From the NCBI GenBank assembly GCA_030622545.1, contig JAUXGA010000006.1, forward strand, positions 62,001 to 126,000: a stretch of DNA of 64,000 bases. Direction: 5' to 3'. This document shows, piece after piece, positions 1 through 8,098 of the stretch (positions are counted from its first letter, which is position 1; the number at the start of each line of letters is the position of its first letter). The notes beneath the pieces are model-generated. The model was not told the origin of the DNA. It saw nothing but the letters and a program-made list of their open reading frames with translations, and searched no databases. The DNA comes from a bacterium. Lineage in GTDB: Bacteria > Electryoneota > RPQS01 > DYHQ01. The position numbers were made by a program, and so were the translations under genes.

Positions 1-1
1 G

Positions 2-190
2 CAGCACCATGATTTAATCGGCATCTTCCCCGATGGAAGACGCTACTATGAGTTTCACCCGTGGGAAAAGAAAGTCCTTTCGCAGAAATCGTATCTTGGA
101 ACCGATATACCCATTCTGGATTATCTGGAACGACTGCGAGACATCGGAGAAGATCCCGCTCAGTACGAGAGTATTTGGTACTACTATTAA
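2..190 (+). CDS. C-terminal fragment of an unidentified protein
   Basis: An open frame enters from the left edge of the window and ends in TAA at 188-190, giving 62 residues. It is rich in aromatic and charged residues and ends in Ile-Trp-Tyr-Tyr-Tyr. The 5' part lies outside the window and I do not recognise the family from this piece. The frame looks coding because it stays open to the edge and reads as ordinary mixed protein, but its identity is unknown. Confidence 0.5.
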   Translation, partial: QHHDLIGIFPDGRRYYEFHPWEKKVLSQKSYLGTDIPILDYLERLRDIGEDPAQYESIWYYY

Positions 191-227
191 GGTTTCCTCC
201 CGCCTGCGTACTGAAACTCACACGAAA

Positions 228-335
228 CCGGGCACGCGGGACGCATGCCGCGGCAAGTTGATAACTCGCCGAACCGTTCAGCGCAGATTCCCGTTGGCCA
301 AACAATAGAGCTGTCGCGCGTAACCCGGCCGGAAT
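228..335. repeat. Dispersed intergenic repeat, copy 1
   Basis: Two blocks recur near 23.4-23.5 kb. Bases 228-254 match the reverse complement of 23419-23446 with a one-base indel. Bases 314-335 (tcgcgcgtaacccggccgg plus 3 bases) match 23514-23535 exactly in the same orientation. Between them both copies have an 'actcgccga.ccg..ttcagcgc' core. The element is non-coding, GC-rich and hairpin-forming, and resembles REP-type intergenic repeats. Confidence 0.65.
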
Positions 336-349
336 TTTTAAAGTCACTC

Positions 350-371
350 CCCTTAGAGCCTATCTCGAAAT
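350..371. repeat. Left terminal inverted repeat of the IS5-type remnant
   Basis: It starts with cccttaga and pairs with 936-957 in inverted orientation, with three mismatches over 22 bp. This defines the outer edge of the element. Confidence 0.65.
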
Positions 372-872
372 AACTTTTCGCCAGACGATGTGTGGGCAAG
401 CGAAGCAAAGCAGCACATAGTGGGCACGGACGGTTTTCTCGAAACGCACAAGGATTTTGCGGAAGCGGTTCAGCCAACTATGACAGACTTCCACGACCCA
501 GCGGCGGGGAACATAGTCCGGATCATGTTTTTTGAGTCAGCGCTGGTGATGTTGGGTCTGGATACAGGGCTGATAGCCGTTGGCAATCATCAGATACCAT
601 GCGTCGTAGCCGATATATCCGGCGTCGGCCCACTCCAGGAAGCGGCGATGAATCGTGGACGACGATCCGAACTGGCTGGGGACAGCGTTCCACTGGCAAC
701 CGGTTCGCAGAACATAAAAGATCCCGGACAGAATCAATCGATCGTCAGCGCGCTTGCGTCCTCCTCCCGGCTTGCGGAGATAGGCCTTGTGAGGGTCGCG
801 TCGCGGGGGCGGAATCAACCGTTCGGCCTGCGCCCAAAACTCGTCCGACAATACCCAAGACTTTCTGGCCAC
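360..872 (-). pseudogene. IS5-family transposase pseudogene
   Basis: Read on the minus strand, the N-terminal part (from a GTG at 872, or an ATG at 917) matches the IS5 transposase start: ARKSWVLSDEFW, then RKPGGGRKR, then GIFYVLRTGCQWNAVP and STIHRRFLEWADAGYI. It then jumps to a GYDAWYLM..NGYQP segment that in intact proteins lies far downstream, so the catalytic middle is deleted. A TGA at 537-539 breaks the frame. The same frame continues with the typical C-terminus (RRWVVEVCHSWLNRFRKIL, then CFACPHIVWRK) and ends at 360-362. The protein cannot be an active transposase, although the ends could still be mobilised in trans. Confidence 0.8.
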
Positions 873-935
873 ACACCCTCCATAATGATGTGTGGCCACT
901 AAGATACGAAAATCCACTCCTCCCTGTCAAGAACC

Positions 936-957
936 ATTTTGGGATAGGTTCTAAGGG
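936..957. repeat. Right terminal inverted repeat of the IS5-type remnant
   Basis: The reverse complement of this stretch starts cccttagaacctatccc and matches the left end at 350-371 (19 of 22). Confidence 0.65.
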
Positions 958-975
958 CGGTAATCGGAAATTTCT

Positions 976-2055
976 TTACTCATACCATGAAACAACCAAC
1001 GGATTTTCAGAACCCTCTTGCTGAAGAACGGTAAGAGCCCTCTCAATCGCTTCACGACCGAAGTAAATTTCGCTCTTATTTTTCTTGCCTTTCCAAGTGC
1101 TTGAGGCTTGCGTAAGAAGTGTAACTCCTCCGATAATTTTATTTTCAATTGTCTTGATTTTATCTACGATAAGGATTCCTCTAAATCGTCCTTCTTTAAG
1201 CTTTTCCATTTGAGCATTAGTTTGAGAGTTGTGAACCACGAGAATTCCCCAGCTTTCCCTAAAGTCAATGTTATTCCACTTTCCCCCCGAAGGAAGTTCC
1301 ACGTAAGTGAGAGCTTGCAACGGCCATGTTAAGTTTGCCGGATCAGTGACATACTGGCTTCCGTCAACGCCGCTCTGCGCGATCTCCTTCAATCGTCCCT
1401 CCGGGAAACCCGCCTCTTCTCCACCAAAAACCTTATCAGGTGTATCAGGAAATCCGTTTGGCCATACAGCCTCTTCTTCGACGATACATGAAGTATAGTG
1501 TTCTTCCGGCTCATGATCCTCTTCCCCGCATGTTCCACCGATTTTCGATTTCTTCTTTGCCTCGAATGTCTCGATGGTACTTACCGCCAAGGTGCCGGTT
1601 TCCGCAATGAAACCTCCTTCCATATCATGATTTCGCCCATCAATGATAAGGTCTTTTTCCACAGTAAGCTTGCATTGCGCAACAACAGCGGCTCGCATAT
1701 CAAAAGATAGGCTGCTTGCTGAAAGATTGACAATCGCTTCCACGACAGCCGTGTCTTTTCCCGGCACATAACCTCGAGCGATAATCTTAATACGATTTTC
1801 GGTGAGAGCAAACGTATCCAAGGAAACCCGCGTCGAAAAAAGCGGCACATTCGATACTTCCTGCAGCTCCTCGCCGCGAGCAAGTGCACCGATGGCCATA
1901 TTCGCCACGCTGATGGCATTGCTTCGAGCACAGGTGCGATCATGTTGATCCACACAGCGACCAATGAACGCAACACTCACGCGATTCATTGCAAGCAATG
2001 TGATTCCCCCAATGAGGATCACACCTGCAACGAGAATGGTGACAATCTTGCCCAC
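976..2055 (-). CDS. Membrane-anchored minor pilin-like protein, last gene of the pilus operon
   Basis: The protein has 359 residues with one N-terminal membrane helix (about residues 4-23, MGKIVTILVAGVILIGG) and a long extracytoplasmic region. The layout recalls PilX/GspK-like minor pilins, but the canonical GFTLIE signal is absent and I recognise no family domain. Residues 175-200 are acidic and contain two cysteines that could form a disulfide. It is the twelfth and last gene of the operon, 46 bp after the preceding pilin-like gene. An IS5-type remnant starts only 18 bp past its stop, so anything once downstream may have been lost. The minor-pilin role is inferred from topology and context. 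Confidence 0.6.
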   Translation of the reverse strand: MGKIVTILVAGVILIGGITLLAMNRVSVAFIGRCVDQHDRTCARSNAISVANMAIGALARGEELQEVSNVPLFSTRVSLDTFALTENRIKIIARGYVPGKDTAVVEAIVNLSASSLSFDMRAAVVAQCKLTVEKDLIIDGRNHDMEGGFIAETGTLAVSTIETFEAKKKSKIGGTCGEEDHEPEEHYTSCIVEEEAVWPNGFPDTPDKVFGGEEAGFPEGRLKEIAQSGVDGSQYVTDPANLTWPLQALTYVELPSGGKWNNIDFRESWGILVVHNSQTNAQMEKLKEGRFRGILIVDKIKTIENKIIGGVTLLTQASSTWKGKKNKSEIYFGREAIERALTVLQQEGSENPLVVSWYE

Positions 2056-2101
2056 ACTGTTCCTTTAATCGAAAACTTAGAAATTGACAACAATATGGCT
2101 C

Positions 2102-2656
2102 TTAAAGTCCCAAAGAGACCGGGGAGATTTTTGCATGACGGATAGAGCGGTTATATGTTTCGCCTATGGGATCCGTCGCTTCGACCTCCAGCGAGATTTC
2201 GATGGTGCGAATCGTATCCACCGCTATCGTTTCGTTCCCTCGAAAATCAAAGCCAGTCAATTCGAATCCCACGACACCTAACGCGATTCCCTGCTTTGGG
2301 GCGTTATTGATGCTTCGGTACAGAAAACGATCTCGCGGATTCGATGTTTGTGCTGGAGCCGTCGTATCCGAAAGGCTGTATTCGATTTTATCAATCGAAC
2401 CGTCGTCTCCCAAATCGGCGAGAAATGTAATATGGGTCGAATCGAATACTTTAATAGGCTCTTCACCCGTCACACGATGCCCGATTTTTGAGAAATCATT
2501 TTGCATGACTGCGATGAGTTCATCGGCGGCGCGCTGAGAAACATATCCCGATGAAAGCTCGTGGTGGCTTCGGGAAAGATTCAGATTCAGTCCCAAAATA
2601 TTCAACATCAAGAGACCGCCGATGATGAACGCGCCTTGCGTATCGAGCAGACTCAT
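2102..2656 (-). CDS. Minor pilin-like protein (PilW/GspJ-like)
   Basis: The protein has 184 residues with one N-terminal hydrophobic helix (about residues 8-26) followed by a mostly beta periplasmic domain. Size, topology and position next to the pilus ATPase fit a minor pseudopilin of the GspJ/PilW type. The segment with F-L-Y-R-S and the later E-L-T-G-F-D-F resembles the J-type pattern in which a comparison of values is followed by a beta strand. The leader lacks the usual Gly-Phe/Met-Thr-Leu-(Ile/Val)-Glu. It starts 6 bp after the upstream pilin-like gene, so the two are co-transcribed. Confidence 0.6.
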   Translation of the reverse strand: MSLLDTQGAFIIGGLLMLNILGLNLNLSRSHHELSSGYVSQRAADELIAVMQNDFSKIGHRVTGEEPIKVFDSTHITFLADLGDDGSIDKIEYSLSDTTAPAQTSNPRDRFLYRSINNAPKQGIALGVVGFELTGFDFRGNETIAVDTIRTIEISLEVEATDPIGETYNRSIRHAKISPVSLGL

Positions 2657-2662
2657 AAAGCC

Positions 2663-3151
2663 TCAGTAATAAGTAAACAGATGATTGAGTGTGACGGAAT
2701 AATCCAGATAGTCACTGCTAATTGTCACGGCAAATCGCTTCATAAAGGTGCGATAATTGACATTCGAAATGCCGCTCTGCAAATTGCCATCTGAGTAGTT
2801 AACCGTTATCCTCGCCTGAAAATCAGCTCCGCTTTCCTGCCATGATTTGTCAAGACCATTGAAATCGTCAATATCATCGAAGACAGGATAGATTTCCAAA
2901 CTCTCCACTCCCAGTGAATCCGGCGCCGTCAGCTCACTCGGAGATGAGACAGAACCCGAGACGCATGCTTTATCAAAAGCACGGGTTCGTGCTTCCTCGA
3001 TAAACCGTTCGGCATGCAGCATCGCTCGCGGCAGGATTTCACTTTCGACCATCGTTCTTTGGTGACGATGAATCCCGCGGTAGATTCCCAATGTCGCGAT
3101 CCCGAACAGAATCGTGGCTCCGATAACCAGCAGCATTTGGCCGTGACTCAT
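2663..3151 (-). CDS. Minor pilin-like protein
   Basis: The protein has 162 residues. The N-terminus MSHGQMLLVIGATILFG gives a very short leader and a single membrane helix (about 5-22), then a soluble region with one cysteine. The start resembles that of the major pilin-like protein of this operon (MGQQQLLLL) more than classical prepilins: a glycine precedes a Gln and then aliphatic residues, with no Glu at mature position 5. It lies 24 bp downstream of the ATPase gene. A minor pilin role is inferred from size, topology and operon context. Confidence 0.6.
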   Translation of the reverse strand: MSHGQMLLVIGATILFGIATLGIYRGIHRHQRTMVESEILPRAMLHAERFIEEARTRAFDKACVSGSVSSPSELTAPDSLGVESLEIYPVFDDIDDFNGLDKSWQESGADFQARITVNYSDGNLQSGISNVNYRTFMKRFAVTISSDYLDYSVTLNHLFTYY

Positions 3152-3175
3152 ACCTTCTCCCTTCGCGCAAGCGAA

Positions 3176-4876
3176 TCAGAAATTCCGCGTGCACCGCTGA
3201 ATTTCTTCAAGCGTCGTCACCCCATCCAGCGCTTTTTTCAACCCATCTATTCTCATCGTCTGAAAATGTTGACGCTTTGCGATTTGGCGAATTTTTTCCG
3301 GTGTAGAATCAATGAAAATCTGCTCGCGAATTTCATCCGTGACGACAAGCAGCTCGTGAATGGCGGTTCGCCCCCGACACCCTTCACCTTGGCACGCTTT
3401 GCACCCCTTTCCATGGAAGAAAACGAATGAGCTGTCCGGAGATAAACCGAAATCACGCAGGATTTCCGGTTTCGGCTGATGCTCCTCGATGCACTCCGGA
3501 CAGATGCGGCGCACGAGTCTCTGTGCCAAAACGCCAATTAAAGACGGCCCCACCCACACGGGGGGAATGCCCATGTTCACCAAACGCGGTATCGCTCCGA
3601 TGGCATCATTCGTATGAAGCGTACTCAGAACAAGGTGGCCGGTCAGTGCCGCTTCCGCCGCCACTCGACCCGTTTCCACATCGCGGATTTCTCCTACCAA
3701 AATAATATCCGGATCCTGACGCAAAATCGCTCGCAGCGCGTTAGCAAACGTGATTTCCCTGTCCGCATTCACCTGAATCTGATTAATCGATTCCTGGCGA
3801 TATTCGACGGGATTCTCGATGGTGACGATATTGACATCTTCCCGGTTCAGCTCTTTGAGAGCGGCGTAAAGCGTCGTTGTTTTCCCGCAGCCCGTCGGGC
3901 CGGTCACGAGAATGATGCCGTTCGGCTGGGCAATGAGTTTTTCGAAAATGGTCAGGTTCTCTTGCGAAAATCCCAACTCTCGCAGATGCAGGGACGTATC
4001 CTCCATGCGCAGGATACGCATCACGACTTTCTCTCCATTGATTGTCGGAATCGTGCTTGTTCGAATATCGAATTCAAGATCGCCCATCGTCAAACCAATG
4101 CGACCATCCTGCATGACGTTTCGTTCAAACATATCCATGCCGCTGCGATTCTTGACGACAGCCACGAGCGGCGCGGCAAGTTCCCGCGAGAAGCGAGCCA
4201 TCTCATGCAGCACTCCATCCAACCGATAGCGAACTCGAAAATAATCCTCCATGGGTTCGAGATGAATATCACTGGCTTTCTTTTTGATGGCTTTCCAGAA
4301 AAGAATTTCCGATAATTCGAAAAGGCTGGGCACTCTTTCCCGCAGTTGCTTCGGATTTAAACCTGCACTCTCCTTAAGTAAGGATTCCGCCTCGGAGACA
4401 TTAATGCGATTTTCGATTTCCGCGAAGGGAGTCTGCGAAAGCTCTCGACTCTTCACGGCATCCTGAAAATCCGTAAGCGTCGTCACCACGGGAACGATGG
4501 CGCGCCCAAGTTTGTCTTCGAGAGTTTTGAGTAGCGCCTCGTACGGCGGCCCGACGATAGCGACGGTGAGTTCTTCACCAATTTCGAAAACCGGCAAGAG
4601 ATGGAGCCGACGGCTCAGTTCCGCAGGTAAAACACCCGAGGGAGCCGTCGTGATTTCTTCGGTGATATCCATTCGCGGAATGACGAATGTCTCCGCGATG
4701 ACGTCTGCAAGGTCATCCTCGCGTATGAGGTTATGCGAGAGAAGATGGCCTGCCAGAGATGTCTCAAACTGCCGGGGATCGAGCTGCTCAGAGGCACGCT
4801 CGAGCTGCGCTGTGCTGACCAGCTTTCTTTCTGAAAGGGCTGCGGCAAGTATTTTGTCTTCCGAAACAAGGCTCAT
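3176..4876 (-). CDS. Type IV pilus/type II secretion assembly ATPase (PilB/GspE family)
   Basis: This is the hexameric cytoplasmic motor that powers pilin assembly. In order, the 566-residue protein shows an N-terminal GspE/MshEN domain (about 1-150), an N2 domain containing KKKASDIHLEP (198-208), Walker A GPTGCGKTTT (326-335), an Asp box TIENPVEY (352-359), Walker B DPDIILVGEIRD (388-399) and a His box HLVLSTLHTND (414-424). A tetracysteine zinc module follows (C459, C462, C492, C495). All catalytic motifs are intact and the length is normal. The start overlaps the stop of the zinc-ribbon gene by 4 bp (ATGA), which implies translational coupling. No retraction ATPase (PilT) is in the window. 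Confidence 0.93.
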   Translation of the reverse strand: MSLVSEDKILAAALSERKLVSTAQLERASEQLDPRQFETSLAGHLLSHNLIREDDLADVIAETFVIPRMDITEEITTAPSGVLPAELSRRLHLLPVFEIGEELTVAIVGPPYEALLKTLEDKLGRAIVPVVTTLTDFQDAVKSRELSQTPFAEIENRINVSEAESLLKESAGLNPKQLRERVPSLFELSEILFWKAIKKKASDIHLEPMEDYFRVRYRLDGVLHEMARFSRELAAPLVAVVKNRSGMDMFERNVMQDGRIGLTMGDLEFDIRTSTIPTINGEKVVMRILRMEDTSLHLRELGFSQENLTIFEKLIAQPNGIILVTGPTGCGKTTTLYAALKELNREDVNIVTIENPVEYRQESINQIQVNADREITFANALRAILRQDPDIILVGEIRDVETGRVAAEAALTGHLVLSTLHTNDAIGAIPRLVNMGIPPVWVGPSLIGVLAQRLVRRICPECIEEHQPKPEILRDFGLSPDSSFVFFHGKGCKACQGEGCRGRTAIHELLVVTDEIREQIFIDSTPEKIRQIAKRQHFQTMRIDGLKKALDGVTTLEEIQRCTRNF

Positions 4877-5229
4877 TTGGACTCCTTGCCGAAAAGTTTA
4901 TCCAAATCTTCCTGCTCGAGACTCTGCCGGGAACCGGCGACGTCGACTGTCTGACGACGGCGTTGATTGATTTTTTCCAATTGAGAAAGTTCTTCCGTTG
5001 AGAGAGAAGACGCGGACTCGTGCACGACGGGAGTAGCTTCTGTTTTTAGCGGTGTTGCATCTCGAGATTCGTTGCTGACAAGTTTTGTTCCGCACCCCCC
5101 GCAGAAAAGCGTTTCCGTTTCATTCGCGAAACCGCACTGCGAACAAAAGGCCACGATTGGGCGGCCGCAATTTTTACAATAATGTCGCTGCGGGAAGTTC
5201 GGAGTCCCGCAGTGCTTGCAGGAATTCAT
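4873..5229 (-). CDS. Double zinc-ribbon protein with FliM-like C-terminal peptide
   Basis: The protein has 118 residues. The N-terminal half holds eight cysteines in four CxxC pairs (C4/C7, C18/C21, C29/C32, C43/C46), i.e. two zinc ribbons. The C-terminal half is charged and probably disordered. It contains two peptides that resemble the CheY-binding N-terminus of FliM (pattern L-S-Q-x-E-I-D-x-L-L): LSTEELSQL at 76-84 and LEQEDLDKLF at 104-113. The gene overlaps both the CheY-like regulator upstream and the ATPase downstream by 4 bp each. An adaptor role between regulator and motor is my inference; the family itself I do not recognise. Confidence 0.75.
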   Translation of the reverse strand: MNSCKHCGTPNFPQRHYCKNCGRPIVAFCSQCGFANETETLFCGGCGTKLVSNESRDATPLKTEATPVVHESASSLSTEELSQLEKINQRRRQTVDVAGSRQSLEQEDLDKLFGKESK

Positions 5230-5621
5230 GACCGCGCTTCCTCATGCAGTTGCCAGCCGAGTTCCGACAGTACGTCGGAGATTTTCTCGCGCGTGAACGG
5301 CTTCAGGATGTAATGATCAGCTCCGATTTCCTTGACCTGCAGAATCTTCTCTGTATTGGCAAGAGAACTCAGAACAATCACTCGAGTATCCGCATTTTGT
5401 TCGCGAATCTTTGTCAGGACTTCGGTGCCGTTCATTCGCGGCATGATTTGATCAAGAAAAATGAGATTCGGCGATTCTTCCTTGAAAAGACGCCATCCTT
5501 CCTCGCCATCCGACGCTTCCATAATATCCGAAAATCCCAGTTTCTTAAGCGTCGTGCGCACTAAAAGCCGAACATGCATCGAATCCTCGATAAGGAGAAC
5601 TTTGGTTTCATGGGGTAACAT
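5226..5621 (-). CDS. CheY-like single-domain response regulator
   Basis: A stand-alone receiver domain of about 131 residues with no output domain. Numbered from the ATG at 5621, the acidic pocket is E12/D13, the phosphoacceptor is D57 (LIFLDQIMPRMNG), the switch Ser is S85 and the conserved Lys is K107 (ILKPF). All receiver residues are intact. An earlier ATG at 5642 is possible. I prefer 5621 because the receiver fold begins right after it and the overlap with the upstream kinase gene is smaller. It probably takes phosphate from that kinase and works by protein-protein contact; the next gene encodes a candidate partner. Confidence 0.88.
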   Translation of the reverse strand: MLPHETKVLLIEDSMHVRLLVRTTLKKLGFSDIMEASDGEEGWRLFKEESPNLIFLDQIMPRMNGTEVLTKIREQNADTRVIVLSSLANTEKILQVKEIGADHYILKPFTREKISDVLSELGWQLHEEARS

Positions 5622-6885
5622 AAGCCGCCTGCAGTGTTTCACTTTCTTCGTTTAACTCTTGAACAACCGATGGAAGGATTATCGTAAACGTCGATCCTTT
5701 TCCCATCTGACTTGTGACGTGAATCTTTCCTTGATGCTGTTCCACAATCTGTTTAGCGATGGCGAGTCCTAATCCCGTGGAGGACTCTCCTGCGGTTGGT
5801 TTAGCATATCCTTTGTGAAATTTCTGAAAGATTTTCTGAATTTCATCTTCGGGAACACCCTGACCTGTGTCTTGAACGGCAATTCGGAGGAAGCCGTCCT
5901 CTTTGCTGACATGTACAACGACGCTGCTGTCGGAGTGCGAGAATTTCGCCGCATTAGTCAGAAGATTCTCTAAGACCTGCGCAATCCTCTTTCTGTCAAA
6001 CACCCAGCTTTCCGGAGCCTCGTTCAAATTCAGTTGATAGTGGATTCTTTTTTGATTGAAAAGCAAATTCATCTGTGCGATGAGAGGTTCCAAGAACCGG
6101 CGCAGTTCAACATCCGCAGGATGAATTTCCACCCGACCATTCTCGATACTGGACAAATCAAGCAACTCGCTGAGCATCGTTAAAACTTCAGAAACAAGCG
6201 TCTTTGTATTTAAAAGAAAGCTCTTCGGCTCTTCGGCCAAATCTTTCAATTCCTCAATTAAGTAATCCGTGTACATCTCTACGGCGCTGACCGGATTGCG
6301 CAAATCATGTGCAACAATACCGACCATCTCATCTTTCAGATTGCTCAACTCCTCCAACTGCTGATTCTTTTGCTGAAGCTCCTGCGCGAGATCCCCGACT
6401 TGTTTGAACGCTCCCTTGTAGCTTATGGCGGCGACGGAGAGATTCTCATTCTTTTCTTTCAGTTCGCGGTGCAGCGTTGCCAATCGCACACCCGTCCGGA
6501 TGTTCGACAGAAATGTAAGACGATGATAGGGCAGAGTGATAAAATCATCAATTCCTGCTTTGAACGCCGCCGAAATCTCTTCCCATTGCGTTGAGGATGT
6601 CAGAAGCAAAGAGAACAACGTCTGTTCGGGAAACTCGTGGCGAAGCTTCAGGAAGGATTCGATCTCAGTAAGCGTATATGCCGGCTCGTAAAGAAGCAAA
6701 ACATCCACCGGAACATCTTTGAGAATCCTTCGGACGCCTCTCTCCGTTCTGCAGCAAATTACTCGCGAACCGGTGGGAGCGACATCTCGTCGGATTTGAT
6801 CCACCGCATCCGTTTTATCACCCACATAAAGAATCACCGCACGCTCAGACGGCCAACCTAATGATATAAAATCATCTTTTTCCAT
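5608..6885 (-). CDS. Sensor histidine kinase with degenerate receiver-like N-terminus
   Basis: The protein has 425 residues and no membrane segment. Residues 15-130 fold-match a receiver domain, but the strand that should end in the phosphoacceptor Asp reads VDVLLLYEPAY, with Tyr66/Glu67 at that place, so it is unlikely to be phosphorylated. A coiled coil (about 140-185) leads to the HisKA box IVAHDLRNPVSAV (H193). The HATPase domain has the N box (N307, N311), G1 DTGQG (339-343) and G2 GLGLAIAK (371-378). It sits between the secretin and the CheY-like regulator in the pilus operon. It would act as a cytoplasmic kinase for that regulator. Confidence 0.88.
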   Translation of the reverse strand: MEKDDFISLGWPSERAVILYVGDKTDAVDQIRRDVAPTGSRVICCRTERGVRRILKDVPVDVLLLYEPAYTLTEIESFLKLRHEFPEQTLFSLLLTSSTQWEEISAAFKAGIDDFITLPYHRLTFLSNIRTGVRLATLHRELKEKNENLSVAAISYKGAFKQVGDLAQELQQKNQQLEELSNLKDEMVGIVAHDLRNPVSAVEMYTDYLIEELKDLAEEPKSFLLNTKTLVSEVLTMLSELLDLSSIENGRVEIHPADVELRRFLEPLIAQMNLLFNQKRIHYQLNLNEAPESWVFDRKRIAQVLENLLTNAAKFSHSDSSVVVHVSKEDGFLRIAVQDTGQGVPEDEIQKIFQKFHKGYAKPTAGESSTGLGLAIAKQIVEQHQGKIHVTSQMGKGSTFTIILPSVVQELNEESETLQAAYVTP

Positions 6886-6913
6886 TTGAATCCTGTCGTC
6901 TTAAAAACGATTA

Positions 6914-8098
6914 TTACTTGAAGCGATCCTGCATTTGTTCAAAGGCTTTTCGCCGCGATTCTTCGAGCTGGATTCGCTTCGAGAATCGTGTGGACGCGTC
7001 CTCGACGAGATGAGCGCGCATCAGAATCACAAGTTCTCTCGTGTCTCTTTCGTCGCGACTGTAACCGAAGAGATAACGCAATCCGAGAACCCACCACGGC
7101 AAGTCCTTGACATAGGGAATTCCTTTTCGCACAGATGTTATTTTCGTAACGTAGAGACCTCCTATCACCGTCTGTTCTCCATCGTACAGCAACACTTCGG
7201 TTTCTGCCTGAGTTTTATTCACCGTTGTGGAAACCGGATTAGGAATAACGGTGGAGCGTTCGGCGTGGATATCCAGATGAATGTAAGGACGCTCCTCTCC
7301 GAAAACAATGATGGGAGTTACTTCGAGGATTGTTCCCGCCGAATAGAATTCCTCGATGGTGTTTCCGGCATAGTCGCGACTCTTGATTGAGAAATCCTGT
7401 CCAACCTGAATGCGTCCCTTTTTGCGATTCGCCACGATCACTTCAGGCCGGGCGATGATTTGGCCTTTGTCGTGAGACTCGAGTGTCCGCATCAACGCTT
7501 CCACTTCTATCTCAGTTCCCCCCCTCGTGCCGCTTCCTCCTGTAGAAACCGAGAAAATGGAACTGGTGAGTTCGTCCGCGGCGCTACCATCAGCTTGAAC
7601 GAAGAGTTTTCCATCAACAAGGCTTGACCAGTTGATGCCGAATTCCCGGAGTGTCTTGCGGTCTCCTTCAAAGAAAACCGCTTCGATTTTCACTTCGCGT
7701 GTTTCGGCTGTGACACGCGTCGGATCCTCCGCACCCGACGGAATAAAAAGCGGCTTCCCATCGCGTCCTAATTTGGGACGAAAGACAAAGTAACTCTCGG
7801 CGGTTTCCAAATACCACAATTGATTGCGCGCCAGCAGAATTTCCAGAGCATCTCTCCAATGACGATGGAAAATATCGACTCCAATCGGCTGTTCGCGGTT
7901 TGAGGGATCAAAAATCGTTTTGCCTGTCGCCGCCATCGCGACACCGGAGAGAATCTCCAGCGCTTCCCTCACCGGCAGTTCCGCACTGAGGGTTACTATC
8001 TGTTCTGCGGGGATGTAACTCCGCGGAGGTTTATCCGCCGCCCACAGCGCTCCCACTCCTGCCGCAAGGAGAAATCCTATGATCCATGTACGTTTCAT
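6914..8098 (-). CDS. Short secretin (PilQ/GspD family)
   Basis: This is the outer-membrane channel of the pilus/secretion machine. I chose the ATG at 8098, which overlaps the previous stop as ATGA, giving 394 residues; an ATG at 8113 is also open. A signal peptide (MKRTWIIGFLLAAGVGALWA) is followed by an STN/N0-like region (about 25-100, LSAELPVREALEIL) and then directly by the C-terminal secretin domain (about 130-375). That domain includes the conserved segments GQIIARPEV, VGQDF and TVIGGLY. Typical PilQ/GspD proteins have 600-770 residues with several N1-N3 modules; these are missing. The C-terminus ends in a basic, coiled-coil-like tail. Confidence 0.88.
   Translation of the reverse strand: MKRTWIIGFLLAAGVGALWAADKPPRSYIPAEQIVTLSAELPVREALEILSGVAMAATGKTIFDPSNREQPIGVDIFHRHWRDALEILLARNQLWYLETAESYFVFRPKLGRDGKPLFIPSGAEDPTRVTAETREVKIEAVFFEGDRKTLREFGINWSSLVDGKLFVQADGSAADELTSSIFSVSTGGSGTRGGTEIEVEALMRTLESHDKGQIIARPEVIVANRKKGRIQVGQDFSIKSRDYAGNTIEEFYSAGTILEVTPIIVFGEERPYIHLDIHAERSTVIPNPVSTTVNKTQAETEVLLYDGEQTVIGGLYVTKITSVRKGIPYVKDLPWWVLGLRYLFGYSRDERDTRELVILMRAHLVEDASTRFSKRIQLEESRRKAFEQMQDRFK

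Larger units (their letters stand above)
350..957 (-). mobile_element. Decayed, internally deleted IS5-family element
   Basis: The ends are imperfect inverted repeats: 350-371 reads cccttagagcctatctcgaa and continues, and the reverse complement of 936-957 agrees at 19 of 22 positions. Between them lies an IS5-type transposase whose beginning and end are recognisable but whose central DDE part is missing, and whose frame holds an internal stop. At about 608 bp it is much shorter than intact IS5 elements of about 0.85-1.2 kb. No clear target-site duplication was found. It lies 18 bp from the 3' end of the pilus operon. Confidence 0.75.

Noticed and set aside
187-477. 96-residue minus-strand frame over the left end of the IS remnant
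   Set aside because: It crosses the terminal inverted repeat and the dispersed repeat in a frame unrelated to the transposase; it is a shadow.
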